Shown in pieces: positions 1 to 23,198 of a stretch of DNA of 64,000 nt. The DNA comes from Liolophura sinensis (taxonomy: Eukaryota > Mollusca > Polyplacophora > Chitonida > Chitonidae), in the NCBI RefSeq assembly GCF_032854445.1, contig NC_088300.1, forward strand, positions 20,255,608-20,319,607. Reading direction: 5' to 3'. Each line of letters starts with the position of its first letter. Positions within the stretch are counted from its first letter, which is position 1. The translations under genes and the position numbers were made by a program. The notes under the pieces are model-generated. The model was not told where the DNA came from, did no database searches, and was given only the letters and a program-made list of their open reading frames with translations.

Positions 1-2608
1 AGTAAATATATACAATATAATATTTTAAGGCACAAATTAAAGGTCAGAACACTTATATTAAAGAAAAACCTTTTAAACCATCAAGCCTTTTTCTTTGAGA
101 ATGCACACATAATATTTCGAGAAAAAATCATCAATTTCACTGAACATTTCAGCTGGAAACATGATGTTAGATGAATCCTGCAACAAGGTCCCATATTTCT
201 GTTTTACAACCGTGTACATTAATGCATCTCTATACCCATTCCATAAACAAGCTGTATGAAAATGTGTTGGAGAACTAAGTCAATACATGGGGAAAAGACA
301 GCCTGTGCTTCATTTTGAATTATGAAACATTTTCCATGACAAAAACAATTTAACATTAATACTAAGAGCAATTAAGGTATGTGAATGCCTCTCTTCACTG
401 AATACAAACTTGATTCCCTAACCAATTTAATGCCCGACACAAACAACGACTGACACAAAAAAAAAAGTTAACATATGATAATTTTTGAGATGAGAATAAA
501 CATTTTCATGAAAAAAATGTGAAAAAAGAAATATACCCTGGCCTGCAAGCTAGATACTTGTTCTTTCTCAAAATAAAGAAGTGAAAATACTGAAAAAGCA
601 TACTTTACCCAGTGCTAGTAATTTTTCAATTTGACGTTTACTGAACTAAGTGTATAATCCATTCACACATAACACTGTGTAGAGGTGAAGATGAAAATTT
701 AGGGCAAAGCATATGTGGTAAAAATATAAGTTGTAAAAATATACTAACCTTACACACCCACAGTCCATTGCGTTTACTCTGTTAATTATCAACAGTTTAT
801 CAAAAATACTTTAATGGTTAATAAGTTGGTCTGTCAAGGTCTAGGCATCATTCAAGCCTACATAAAGTTGGGGGGGGGGGTTGACACAGGTTGTCTCAAA
901 TGTAGGTTGTTACACACGTAAATTGCAGAAAATTTAATATTAAATGAATAAGGTGTTTTTAACAATTGTGGTGCACCAAATCATGTAAATGAACATTAAT
1001 ATCACAGTCTGTAAAGTCCTTTGCAGGTTTAAGCCTTCATAGGGCAGCATTTTATCAAGCAGTTTATCACCTTCTGAGGCAATGCTCCATCTCTGGAGTG
1101 ATTTTTACAACCAATTTGGTTTGAATTACATGTAAGATGCCATTAAATTGTCCTCTAGCATTTATCATGTCCAAAAGTAAACATATAAGAACATCTTTAC
1201 TGGATTCATCAGTGTGCCATCAGGCCTATATGGATAGCCCATTTAATGTCTTTGCTTTATTGTAAATCTCAAGGAACAAAGTTCACAAAACTACCACAGA
1301 AAACACCCAATTTATGAAAAGAAAAACACTACAGTTTAACCCAATGTCATGTTTTCAAAGAGATAGATGAAAGCCTTTGAAAGGAATCTGTAACATAAAT
1401 CCAGTCTTTTCAAAGCATTTTCCTCAGCAAATTGTTTACATATTGATAAACAGGGATGCTATTGATTTACCCGAATTTACGACGTCCATATTTAATAAGC
1501 ATTACAGATTGACATGTTTTAATGTATTTTGCCCAACATATTAAATATGGATGATAATATAATGTCAGAGATCAAAATTTTCTTAAGGAATTGTGCATGT
1601 AGATTCTATGGACATAAAAGTTTGTATTATGGGTAATCCCACAAAAGTTTGACATTATTTAAATGGGAATGACGGTCTTGTGCCAAATCGGTCAGAAATG
1701 TGGATCACTTCTGGTCCCTTGTAAACGCATTATCATTTGAGCAAACCTTCATTTTTCCTATATTTGGTTACGAATGACGATCACCATAAGAAAATTTCTC
1801 CTGATGTTTTGTTTTTTGCCTAAATTGACAACTTTGACCTCTGCACGTAAATATGTAACATAATTCTTGCTCATAAATATTAATGTAAATTAGCCAGATT
1901 ACAAAAAACATGATCAAGAATCCTCCAGCTCCTTACCATAATATATGACAATTACACAAAAGGTAAATAAGCGCCATATTTCAAGAGCATCAATATTACC
2001 TGAACAAACAAACAAATAAAACTGTTTTAGGGGGGAGGGGGATAGACATCATGTAAAGCAAATATTGACTAGTAGGTTCTGTGACAGTGGCCAGAGAGCA
2101 AGGACTTCTGAAAGAACAACTGAAGCATGAACTAGTGTTTTCTCAGTAAAATGGGACAGCCATATCAGAGTTTGAATTGTAAGGTAATGCATATTGTTGT
2201 ACTCTTGTGCATCCAAGATTGCGCATTCATATTTCAATGTGTCCAGATAACCAAAAAATACTTTCATATCTTTTGACAGCTCTAACCCATAAGTTTTCGT
2301 CAAAATTTTGCACACAATACGTAAATGCATCCAAGAATGCTTTCTACTGGAGGGAAAAAAAAAATGCACAAGGTACATGAAGCAGCATTTGGTTATCTCT
2401 AAACCTTTAACAACCAAAGGAAGGTATGGTCGGAGTCACACAAGTAATCACAGGATAGCACTGGCAACTTTTGCAGTATAAGCATAATGAACCCAAAGTT
2501 TGGTCGGAGATTGTAGCCAACTGAAGGCTTTTGCTGGACCTTTTACTCTTTGTTTTCAATATAAAGTTCTATATACAAATGGACAGACAGAAAAGCAACC
2601 AGTTCTCA
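1..2608 (-). other. Region downstream of LC3 stop; probable 3' UTR and flank
   Basis: No coding sequence is recognisable here on either strand. The part next to the LC3 stop codon probably holds the 3' UTR of that minus-strand gene, but its end cannot be fixed. One reverse-strand AATAAA hexamer (read as TTTATT on the plus strand) lies at 1256-1261. A run of 11 G lies at 870-880. The rest is AT-rich unique-looking sequence. Confidence 0.4.
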
Positions 2609-12214
<9,606 letters not shown>

Positions 12215-12410
12215 GGTAAGGCTATAAAGCTGTCTCAAGCTAGTCCTGGACGAAGCGGGTAAACAAGCACACTGCAGAGCTTTCAATCTCTGTGCACTTC
12301 GTCTCCTCACTGAATCAGGAGGCGATGACGTAGCGAGAAGTTAATGTCATCTCCGTGTCAAAGTTCATAATCCGGTCCTGTCATTGGCTGACGAGTGTGA
12401 CGTGCCTTAA
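12215..12410 (-). promoter_or_regulatory. LC3 5' UTR and putative TATA-less promoter
   Basis: Upstream of the LC3 start the minus strand carries a CCAAT box in a good NF-Y context (inverted ATTGG at 12383-12387). A CRE-like TGACGTAG lies at 12326-12333 and a second GTGACGTG at 12397-12404. No TATA box is seen. The motifs are direct observations; promoter function is inferred from their position 110-190 bp upstream of the ATG. Confidence 0.4.
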
Positions 12411-13861
12411 GGGGTCATAAGGAAATTTGTGTTTCGAAATTAGTTTACCAAACTTTTATCACCTCATAAAAGGCTGTGTAGTTTTATATATTCTTTGTAT
12501 GGCTAAACGAGAGTGTGTGCACGGTACACGTCGGGGTTATGCATATAGAAATAAGTGAACCATCGGAACGAATTCGCTACCTAACACAAAAACTAGCTCG
12601 TTATTTAATTGGACAATGCTTAAAAATGTAAGAGCCTGCCTATCGGACGTCACTGCTTTCGAAGTTAACTTAACATGACAGTACTTAATTGTCCAAAGGG
12701 GTCATTGAAACAGATTCACGTGATTTGACCTATATATGGGCGTCATTTTTGCCATATATGGTGAAAATGTATGTCGACGTCACATGTACCCTAGCTTTTA
12801 GTCATGATGATGTGGGCTTGTCTTTTGCTTTGTCTTATTAAATTAAGCAGTTGAGAGAACAGCTGTATATGTACATGTACAAAAAAAGATAGTTTCAAAG
12901 ATTTTAGAATACTTTCAAAGGAATACCCAAACACGTACACGTGGTACGACTCATAGGACTCACCTGGGTTCACTTTTTGAAAATTTAATTTCTCCAGTTG
13001 AATTAAACTTTATCAGAATACATGTATTGGATTTTCTGAACCATATTTGTAATTTAGGGTCTAGTGTTGCAGGCTTTCATGTTTTGCCTTTGTGTTCAGT
13101 CAGAATAAATATTTAGGCCATACTTTAAAAAAATCTGTGTTGGGTTGCACAACCTGGTCGAATGATGAAACGCATGGAGGCAGTCGGGTCAGGCCCAATG
13201 AATAAATTTTAATAATGGCCTAGATAGTGTTAGGGCACATTACAAACCCACCTAAAGACCACCTTATAATTCAAATATTTTAGTTTCTTCTTTTCAAGAA
13301 AGTTATGAAAATAAATGAAGTTATTTTAAGATATGACACTCAGCTGGAGTGGTATAGTTTCCAGAGGTGTGTCATATAATGTATAATATTCTTGTATATT
13401 AATTACTGTCAGTTTTTAAGTCCAACTTAACATAGATGAAATTCATGTAAATATAATAATATCAGACAAACAGGTCTTAACATATCAATCATATCATTTT
13501 TAAGAAAATTCATGTTTAGATGCATGATTTTGCATGACTTGAATTGTATTCCACATTCATGTGAATTTGGAACATCTGAAAACCATCACCTCTTTAAATT
13601 GCTTGTAATGTAGTACAATGAACAATCAAAGTTAAATTATGAAATATTAATACATGCTTTATCTACCGTACTCGAAATTTGACCGTAATAATCTCTAATA
13701 TACTTGCGCTTGCAGTTGTGTTACTGCGCTATGTCAGTTGTCATGAGGAAGGCTATACATTGTACCAAGATCCAAATTCCAGGACAATTCAGCCACAACG
13801 CAGAAAGCTGATTCTTAGACAGAAAGATAATTTGGCAGACAAGAGTTTCAATGTTTGACAA

Positions 13862-14165
13862 GTTGATTTGATTTTCATTTCTAATGCCACATTCAATAAC
13901 TTTTTACTTGTATACAATGGTGATCATTTCCATGGATGGAAGAAACTAGAGTGCCTGGGGTAAATCAGTTAATCCCAGGTACAAGATACTGGTGAGGACA
14001 AGTAATCTTGAACGGACTAAAGCCTGTGCAAATGGGCACACAAGTGAGCTTTACCGCTTATTGACGCCTTATGTACATCAAATGATTTTGGCGAGATTGG
14101 CGAAATCTACAAATTCCCTGTTCAAGGCTAGCTTTGAACTCCCACCTCAGGTGTCCTATTAACTC
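13862..14165 (-). repeat. SINE family C, long inverted copy
   Basis: It carries the GGATGGAAGAAACTAGAGTG and GGTAAATCAGTTAATCCC blocks, then CGCTTATTGACGCC and AAATCTACAAATTCCCTG, ending in GGCTAGCTTTGAACTCCC. The last block reads as a degenerate reverse B box. The same order recurs at 60.55-60.83 kb. Confidence 0.65.
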
Positions 14166-14867
14166 AAAGTAGTTTGCTTTGGCCTGCTCCCTTCCAGTTA
14201 TTTATCCGCAAATCACAAGAATGTAGCATAATTTGTAGTCTTCTGGTAATTCAAATCATGAATTAGCTAAGCTGGATATTTAATGGCAAAACGTACAAAG
14301 AGCTTGCGTCTAGCCTTCAATACATTTGTCTTCTTTATTGCAACATTTTATTTATTTTGGCAAAACACAGCTTAATTTCTGAGTGGAAGATAAAACCTTA
14401 CTTGTGTATGTTTCAGAGTTGAGTCAAACATAGTTTATTTGCATTCTCATGGCAGTTTATGAGGATATAACTGGCCATCACATCAACTTGAATATAAGCA
14501 CATGCACATACGAACATGTACTGCTGGAGTGTGCAAAAATTGTAAACGACATAAATTTGCAAATGTCAGTCTTTTGGAAAGTCTTATATACATGTATTTA
14601 TGTTTTATTCTTGACAGAAGGAATGATTTAATTAAAATGACTGATTTCCTACAGTGGCTCGAATCGTTAGCTCATACAATGTAGATCCCTAGGGCCGCTT
14701 TCACCAAAGTTTGTAAGTCTCACATTTCTCGCAACTTTTTTCGTAAAAAAATGTTGTCTGGGATACAGTGCCATAAAGTGACATCATTCGTGAGAAAAGT
14801 TACGAAAACATCGATTTACAAAGTTTTGTGGAAGTGGCCCATAGTTTTTCACTCATGTTATGCACGT

Positions 14868-15125
14868 TAATTTATTTATTTGATTGTTGTGTTATGCCAC
14901 ATTCACTTTCACGATCATTCCTATGGAGGAGGAAAACAGCGCGCCCGAGTAAAACCACAGACCTTTCGTAGGTTACTGACAAGTTATCCTATGTGTGACA
15001 TACAGATATCCACACCATATTAGTGGAAGACCAGCACTACATTGGGCAAATGGCAACACATGATGTCGACCAGTCAACTCACCATGGCCCCATGTACAGC
15101 CAGAGCAGAGGTTTCTACAGACTCA
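14868..15125 (-). repeat. SINE family C, partial inverted copy
   Basis: A TATTTATTTGATTG tail is followed by GGAGGAGGAAAACAGCGCGC, ACCTTTCGTAGGTTACTGAC and GTGTGACATACAGATATCC. The last block matches TGTGATATACAGATATGC in the copy at 60.6 kb. The end near 15125 is approximate. Confidence 0.55.
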
Positions 15126-15187
15126 TTACAAATCTGCAGTTATGCACTTTAACAGAAAACGTACAACATAGTTTATGATTTTGAGCC

Positions 15188-15373
15188 TTTATTTACAGAA
15201 TGTGACAATGTCTTTGGAGCAAAGTGGTAATCTTCAATGTGAATTTCAACAAGGAAGTTCCTCTCACAACTTTTAAATACCTTGATGATTATAAGAGACA
15301 TTGAGATGACAATAATTTATAACAAAAGGGTTACGATGGAAAGCAGAATAATGACTTTTGAGTTATTTTTATT
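15188..15373 (-). terminator. Candidate PSMD8 polyadenylation signals
   Basis: Reverse-strand AATAAA hexamers occur at 15373-15368 and 15193-15188, about 300 and 480 bp beyond the PSMD8 stop. Either could be used; the sequence alone does not decide. Confidence 0.35.
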
Positions 15374-15669
15374 CATATTAGCACTTTCATTCAACCATTC
15401 ACTACATTCCCTAAATCGGCTGTAACCTGAACACCCAAAGTCTTTCATGGTTTAAACAGCTTCTCAATGCAGCATCTCAATCAGTTCATTCACAGAAAAG
15501 ACTGATATTATATGTATGTACATTCACAGAACTGCAATTTTTGTTCCCTTCGAACAAAATCCTTGAAGTCAGAATTTATGATACATCACTCACTATGAGT
15601 AATACATGTACTTTTTTTTGCTTCCAAAGATAATCTTGGACTATGGATGAGGTGATCAGTCTTACATAA

Positions 15670-18600
15670 CTAAACTATCATTTCTAATTCTCTGGCATAT
15701 TCTATCGTTTGTTCAGCAAGTAATTTGGCGGGAATAACATCATCTGCTTCCTTTTCCTCTTGGCGAAAGTGAAAGAAATTGTCTGGTCCAACAGTCCAGC
15801 CCTTCTGCAGTAAAAAAGTAAAATCAATCAATGCTGTGCAGTGAAGATTCATGGAATGGTGTAACAATTAATTTGGTTTCTTTGATATCTATTTATTTAC
15901 TTGATAAGAATTTCATGCTACACTTCATATAAAATATAAACATGTACTCAAGTTGGAATGTCATTTTCAATAATACTGCTACTATAAATCGATGTAGTCA
16001 ACATGACATGGAAGTTTATCACAACACTCCGATAGCAGGTCAGCTTTTCCTTTGCTAAGGCCTTTTAGCTTCAGAGGCCTGTTTCATAATGGCATTTTAG
16101 GTTCAGTCTTTTGGTTTTACAAAAGCAAAAGAAAAAAAATATTTAATTTATTTATTTACTTATTTAGTGCATGGCCCAGGGGAAACCCACAACCATCTGC
16201 AGGCTGCTGTCAGACCTTTACGCATACAGCCTGAGAGGAAGCCAGCATGAGCAGATTTGATTTCACAGCGGCAACATTGGTGACAGGCTCCTGGGTCACT
16301 ACGCTAACCATCTGAGCCACAGAGGCCCCCCAATTTTAGGCAATAGCCTGAAATTGTTTGTGAAATGAGCCCTACACAGCCGCATTCAGCACTGTTATTG
16401 TTGATTGGCTTCTTGCTCCACGCTAACCACCCAAAATATTTGAAGCTAGATGCTTAAAATTTGATCAAATTGAACTACTACACTTTACAGCACAAAATCA
16501 AAATTTTATTGATTTGATGAATAATTTTAGTTTGGATAAGAATTTTAGGCCATTTTTATTTTATTTATCTGATTGGTGTTTTACGCCTTACTCAAGAATG
16601 TTTCACTTATACGGCAGCGGCCAGCATTATGGGGGAGGAAACCAGGCACACCCCAGGGAAAACCCACAGCCATCTGCAGGTTGCTGACAGATCACGTACG
16701 ACCAGGGTCATTACGCTAACAAACTGAGCCACAGAAGCTCCCCAATTTTAGGCAATAGCCTGAAACTGTTTTGTGAAATGAGCCTTACACAGCCGCATTC
16801 AGCATTGTTATTGTTGATCACCTAAAACTAAATGAGAATTCAATAAGGGTGTTTTGACTTTGAAGTCTTACGTTGTTAAAGGTAAAAACAGTCCTACTGT
16901 ATTGTGGGACTGTAAAAAATGCTACGCAACCTTTGCAGACATTATTTTAATGATCGCCTGTCTCACCATGTTGCAGATGCACAAATGACACCTCTTTCCT
17001 TCTGAAACTTCTCAAGTCCACAGATGCTCAGCTTCCAAACTTTCTTCATTGTTCATCCCCTCTAAATTAATTTTTCATGAAACCTTTCCTAAGAGGCCCA
17101 TGTTACAGTAAATGTGAACAAAAAGAGTTGCCTAACTTTTAAAAACTTTTTAATCTTTAGCAATAATAGAGTTCAAAGCTGAAACCCTATTCAGGCTCTG
17201 TTGTTCATAAGGCATGCTTTTGAGTATATAAGTGATAAATCAAAATCATAAAGCTGTAATTTCCATGATTTGCACTTACCTGTAATGCATATTCTTTCAT
17301 TGGTTTTTGAGATTCAAAAAACAGCATCCTTGCTGCTTCATTAAAAGCTATCTTCTCGTAAGCCTTTTCTATACAACCTGCAATTTCATCTCTGCAAAGA
17401 AAAATGCATTAAAATTAGATATATGTTGGAAAGCTAAATTTGTTAACTTTGACTTATTTATGTGTAATGGATAACCCTGCATTTGACACTGCATTTCATA
17501 GGTTTATTCATCTTTCAAAAATGTTTGGGAACATATGCACCTGTTCAGTAGGTTAATATGACATGAGAAGCCTGTACACTCAATTCCTGTATGCAGATGG
17601 CCTTTTTATAAAAATATTAATGATATACAATACCTAGATGTATTTAAAAACTCTAAACCTTAGTTCATATAACGAAAACCCATTTGTTCTGGGTCTCATT
17701 ACAATTTAATACCCATCAGTTTTGGCTATGGTGTGTTCACAATAGCTGATGAGATATATATAAATACCACCTAAGGCAAACACACCAGTGGATTACAATC
17801 TCATTAAGCACAGATGTGTGTGAGTGCCTGTGGTTTAACATCATACTTAACAATTTTTCAGTCATAGAACGATGAAGGGGTGTATGTAATGTGCCTCCAT
17901 GTTGCAGGACGCATTTCCACCGCTCTTTTATCTAATGCTGCTTCACTGAGACCACTTCCCGAAGGCAAGTATGACGCCCCACCCAAGCCAATATACTGAT
18001 ACAAGTCAACCAGTCGTTGCACTATCCCTTTAATGCTGAACGTTAAGGGAGGAAGTTACAACTTCCTCTTTTTGTAAGGTCTTAGATGTGACCCGACCCA
18101 GGATTGACCCTGGATCTAATGACAAGGACTCTCCAAATGTGTATGAAGAATAATCTTGAAAGACCTGAGTTCACCACAAGGTACATAAAGTGGGCATATT
18201 AAGTGTTCAAGACTTTTGGTAAGAAACAGACAGACTGGGAAAATACCCTCTGATTATACCTGGCAGACAGGTAAAACCATCATTGAGTAATACCTGATTG
18301 TGTTTAATAATATGTCAATGAAGAAGTTGTAATCTTCTGCTGGCACATTTCCTCTTGCCAGAAAAACCTGAAACACAAAAGAGAAGTAAAATTCTATCTG
18401 CTATCCTAATCTAAGATTAAAACTTTTTTTGTTGATACATTTCACTTCATTCAATTTAGGTAATTTATGATACAGCAGTGGGAAGGGTAAGACCATAAGA
18501 AAGCTAAACAGAGTGACCTCCCTCTTGAATTAATGCATGCTGTCACACTACACCTGGGTACCGCACTAAGCAATACAAATGCCTCATGAGCTGATTGTCA

Positions 18601-21600
18601 ATGATAGTGGTGAATGTGTGACATAACATTTTAAGGAGTTTTTAGACAGGAGATTGTCCAGTTTTTGATGATGTTTTACAATAGTCCAAATAATTACCAA
18701 ACATCAGCCTCGTATATGAATGTGTTATTCAAAATCAGTAATAAATTTTGTCACATTTATAGCGCTTCATAACTTTTACAAATTTGAGGATCATTTTAAC
18801 ACTATAAATATTACAGATTGTGACTGATGGTTTCCGAGTCATGCAAACAGTTACCATAAAATAAGCAGCGGGCAACTCACTTTGTTGTAGCTCCCTTCCA
18901 TTAAATACTGTTCCATTGATACTGGGTGTTTGATATAAATGTTACTTTGCAATTCCTTCACAGGTAACAACTCCAGCTCCTAAAACACAAAATACCAATG
19001 ATTACCAAAAGTGGATCAATATTCTGATATGCTGTAAGATTGTAGACATTTTCCTGAAATTTTTTTTGCATTTAAGTCGTTACCATTTCTATTTGTTTGG
19101 TTAATGTGAGCATGAAAATCTTCCTTATTTGTACCACTGCCGTATGTGGCAACAGATCAAAGCAACATGTCGTAATACAATATATATTTTGGTCCTTACA
19201 TTGTATGGTTGTATCTCCACAATACAAATATGGCAAGGACACATAAATATACATGTACAGTCTGTCAACCTTTTTTTTTCAATCTTTTCAGGATTATATC
19301 CAAGTGTTCATCACATATAGCAAACATAATTAACAGCTCATTCCACAATTCAACAGATAACTTCTTCACAGAGCATGGAAAATTTTGTAAAATAAGTTTG
19401 TTGGCATTCACGCAATTAGGAAGATCAACTGTTCTGCAGTAAACCACGGAGTCAAGCAGTGCTACAGATCACAGACAGTGCCATACTCCCTACTTTTCCA
19501 AAAGAGGGAAGCCTACCACAGTACACATTTTTTGAAAATACTCAACACTGCACTATTTTGGGTTCCCAGCAATACACCTGGAAAGCGTGAGGTTGATTGA
19601 GTCAAGAGGGTTGAGAAAATTGAAAGACATACATGCCCATACATGTACAGGCCCACATAGACCTACCGCTACAAAGTTTCTTGTAGTTACATACGGGACT
19701 ACAAGTATATGTATGTGCATGTCGATTGCCCAGAATTACGACTTGTCACAACATTCTGAAATAAATTAATTATTTCAGCTCGTCCTCACGCGGAATGAAT
19801 CTGAATGACACTCACAGGCCTGCATTTATTCATTGCACCTCAACCTGTAGGCCTACTGGGTTTGATTCCAATAACTCGCTCACTGACAACTTTACTCTTT
19901 CATTTTGTTTTGATACCAGAGGTTGCACTATTATTTAATGCTATGGTGATTCTCACCAACAGACCCATAAAAAATGTGCTTGCTAAACAGGCTACTTGAT
20001 GTAGTACTTCTCAGGTTGACAGGCTAAATTTGCAAATTACACTTGTTGATTTCAATTAAATGGAGTGAATGCTTAATTGTTCAGGGTACGTGCAGGTCGA
20101 CCAATGATAGCATTAGCATTGTGTTGTCTGTTCACAGCCCCATAAATAAATTCCACAAATTGGCATACAAAGGTATGTCAGCAATATAGGTCTGATTGGT
20201 AAGTATCAGTTGTCAAGCTCTCATAAAATAGCAGTGGAGTTTGCGACGTCTCACGCACATGCTACTTCGCTACAATCGAAACACTCCTCCCATTTCCCCG
20301 CCTTATCAAATAGGGTACATATCAGTTCAACACAGGAAACTCATTTCAGCAAACCTTTTGAAACCAAATGTAACATGTGTTCTAACGTCGTTCTCGCATA
20401 GTTGTGACAGTCGATTGCCATGCACTGGACACAGAACTCAGAGTCACGTGCGCATACAGTTAACTGACAGCTTACCTATTTTAACAATGTCCAATTATAT
20501 GCATTTTATTTCATTAACCCGCTCCTTGGAATAGCCACCATTCTATTAGGTCTATTAATTTACATACAGCCACATGCTCAGTGAAATGCATGTACAGTAA
20601 CTTTCTTGAGACTGCTTTTGACTTGACCACTAAACCATTTTGGTAAAGCCATGATAAAAGTCATTGATTTACACAACACATGTTTACAATGAGTAGAATT
20701 AAAAACAATTGCCAAAACATCAGGTGGTTGAATCAGGTCTATGCTCTGATTGAAAGGTCTCCTAAACTATGATGAAACTTCAAAGACTATAGCCAGAGCA
20801 AAGGGTTGGTGTTAGCCATGATATCAATACAACTCACCCGTTTATACCTGAATGCTCAATAGGTTATAGTTTGGACGTCCTTGATCCCCCAAATTTGCAT
20901 ATAATGAATTTTGCTATTGTTAGATCATCAAGGCATACACTGGTAAGGTGTGATCACGAGTTCTGATAAATACCCACTATCCCGTGTTCACACTCCCACT
21001 ACCCCACTGCCACCCTACTGTGTCCCATTACCAACAATCACAACCAAGACACAAGGAATCATAAAATACACTTTGCAGAAAAATCAGCTAAACCAATTAA
21101 TAGAGTACTGTTGAGAGCTCTGAAAAACAGTCACTGGAAACGGTCCAGAAGTTTCACATGCACAATCAAATCCAGGTTCACATGTATGTATAAGCTTCGT
21201 CAATCAAGAGTTGAGAATAACTTACTGTATGAAACTCAGCCAATCTGTTTTGGGCTAACAAACACAAGAGATTTAACCCTAGCAGCTGGTACTTGTAGGT
21301 GGATTCTGGAAGATTGTCTCTGAAATCATAATATAAAAAAAATGATGAGTAAACTGAAACACTTAAATGTACACATGAGTATCACATTACATTTTTGTTG
21401 TGATTATGTTACTTCTTATGTAGAGAACACTTAGCACATCTGAAAGCAGTACTCAAGACTGTACATGTACACGTCGGCTTATCACACTGCTCTTCACATA
21501 AAAAACTAATAAAACCAAATAGGTCATACATGGTGTAGAGAACACTATCAGATATCTACTGTAACTGGTGTACCTGATCAAATTTACATATAGTGTACCA

Positions 21601-23198
21601 CTATTCACAATTTATTCTTACTTGTAGTCCATGTAGTAGCATTTTAACTGTGCTATATATCTTTCAAAGGCAGGAATATCCTTCTTCGCAATGGCCCACT
21701 GAGCTCCAATTTCAAGAATATCTCCTGGAAGAAACAAATGAAAGATGCTGCACGACACTGAAATGGGATACATTTTAGCAATAAAACATATCTAAAAAAG
21801 AGAAATTCCAATGACTTTATACATTGCATAAGAAGTTAATACCAGTTGCCATCAGGACGACAAAAAATCCAACAAGTTCAAAGCTGCACAAAACGTCCAC
21901 TTACTTGCCACTAGCAATTCTTGCTTTGAAGGAGCACTATCTTCTGTTGGTAAAAATGACACGGCCGTCAAAGCAATCTAAAACAATATAAGGTAATATT
22001 AAAACCTCTTGTCCATAGAAAACATTACCAGCCTGTGGCATACTGGTAAAAAGACAGAATTCACACCCTGTAAAATAGGCAACATATAACCAATAACTTG
22101 ATTTCATCACCACTGTCAAATTGCCCTTGTTAGAAAAACCAAGTGATAAAGGGGTATCTTTTCTTCTGCAATGGCAACTAGAGTGCAAGCTGAATTCACC
22201 ATTGGTCTCTTGCAATGAAAACTTCTTGATTTCACCGTAACCTACAAAGTCATTCATGTCTGTACAAGACGTTTCATCCAATAATTGTCTACTTTGATGA
22301 TAAATTAATAAAGGGGTGAAAACTTGGTGTCATTTGGTATGTTATTCTTTCCGATTCCAGAATGTATTAAACATGATAGAGAAGAGACGCTACCAAAAAT
22401 GCTTACAGCCTGTGAAGACAGTTCATTGTTGCTTAGATGCTGTTCTTAAAATTTAAAATTTACAGGGCCAGCCTAAAGACTGGACTGATAAACCAGACAG
22501 GTGTAAAGACTGAATATGAAAGGGGCTGGTGACACATAATTAACACTAACAAAGCAACTACCACCTAGATATTTATCAAGGCATACTATAAACAAACATG
22601 GACTCAGATTATTGACAGACATATTATTCGGTGGAGTGAAGAGTGAAAAGTACAAAGGTTTTCAAGGTAAGCTTATGGCACAAGACTGGGCTGTGATATT
22701 GTACATAAGGCGCTTACAATTATGCGGAAATATGCGGAAAAATCATGTGACGTTACTCGCCATTATTGGTGCTTTTAGACTGGCAACACGGGTGTTTCTG
22801 CATATCCGTGAGCGCTCTATATTACAGCCCTGCTAGGCTGCAGTCAAACTAAATCAACTGTTTTGATACTGACAGGCATCATTTGGCAAATGATCAAATG
22901 TTAGATGAATATGAACAGCTCAGTGTGGTTACTTCTCGCAACAAAATGGAAGAATAGAAGTGATCTCGTAGTGTTACGACTGATGTTGTTGTTGTTCATC
23001 ATTTCGTGACTCAGCAATAGATGAACAATTTGATTTTGAAACCTGCACATCTCGATCGCAAACGTCTGTCTTCACTATCTCTAGTTTTACCTTTAAGCGA
23101 CCCAGTAGCTCCCCACACTTGTCCAGATTTGAAGGTTTCTTGTCCCATTCTCTTTTCAAATTTTGGTACATAGACACGATTTCCTTCAAGCTTGCCAT
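15670..23198 (-). CDS. PSMD8: 26S proteasome non-ATPase regulatory subunit 8 (RPN12), 8 coding exons
   Basis: RPN12 is a lid subunit of the 19S regulatory particle; it belongs to the PCI/CSN8-PSMD8-eIF3k fold and acts late in lid assembly. Coding exons on the minus strand are 23198-23091, 21977-21905, 21724-21622, 21319-21226, 18979-18881, 18367-18294, 17391-17280 and 15804-15670. They join in frame to 265 residues with GT/AG at every intron. Diagnostic stretches are [10 protein letters not shown] (27-36), [10 protein letters not shown] (61-70), [16 protein letters not shown] (80-95), [20 protein letters not shown] (139-158), [15 protein letters not shown] (184-198) and the C-terminus [11 protein letters not shown], nearly identical to human. 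The ATG at 23198 begins [15 protein letters not shown]; the long N-terminal extension annotated in human is absent. The gene is divergent from FAM98, with 164 bp between start codons. Confidence 0.97.
16140..16332 (-). repeat. SINE family A, internally deleted copy (duplication copy 1)
   Basis: On the minus strand the head GGCCTCTGTGGCTCAGATGG and the middle part are present, but the ACGCC tail region is missing. The 80 bp beyond its head (16331-16411) is repeated after the next SINE. It lies in PSMD8 intron 7. Confidence 0.8.
16556..16744 (-). repeat. SINE family A, internally deleted copy (duplication copy 2)
   Basis: This copy keeps the tail (TTTTACGCCTTACTCAAGAA on the plus strand) but lacks the B-box segment. 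It is followed by the same flank as the previous SINE, about 412 bp away. Confidence 0.8.
17868..18125 (-). repeat. SINE family B, inverted, 5'-truncated
   Basis: It contains the reverse of the family B body: GTGCCTCCATGTTGCAGGAC, CACCGCTCTTTTATC, GTCGTTGCACTATCCC and the palindromic hairpin at 18049-18068, then AGGTCTTAGATGTGACCCG. It lies in PSMD8 intron 6. Confidence 0.85.

Larger units (their letters stand above)
12411..15187. other. Intergenic region between LC3 and PSMD8
   Basis: This stretch separates the presumed LC3 promoter from the 3' end of PSMD8. No exon is supported. It contains two inverted family C SINE copies, described separately, and otherwise AT-rich sequence. Confidence 0.5.

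Noticed and set aside
12215-12310. Extended N-terminus for LC3 from 12310
   Set aside because: The extension begins with GTG, not ATG, and has no LC3 homology. The ATG at 12214 has a good context and fits family length.
22974-23090. Coding continuation of PSMD8 exon 1 past 23091
   Set aside because: Similarity to PSMD8 stops at GRLK, where a GTAAAA donor occurs. The next conserved block begins at the 21977 acceptor.
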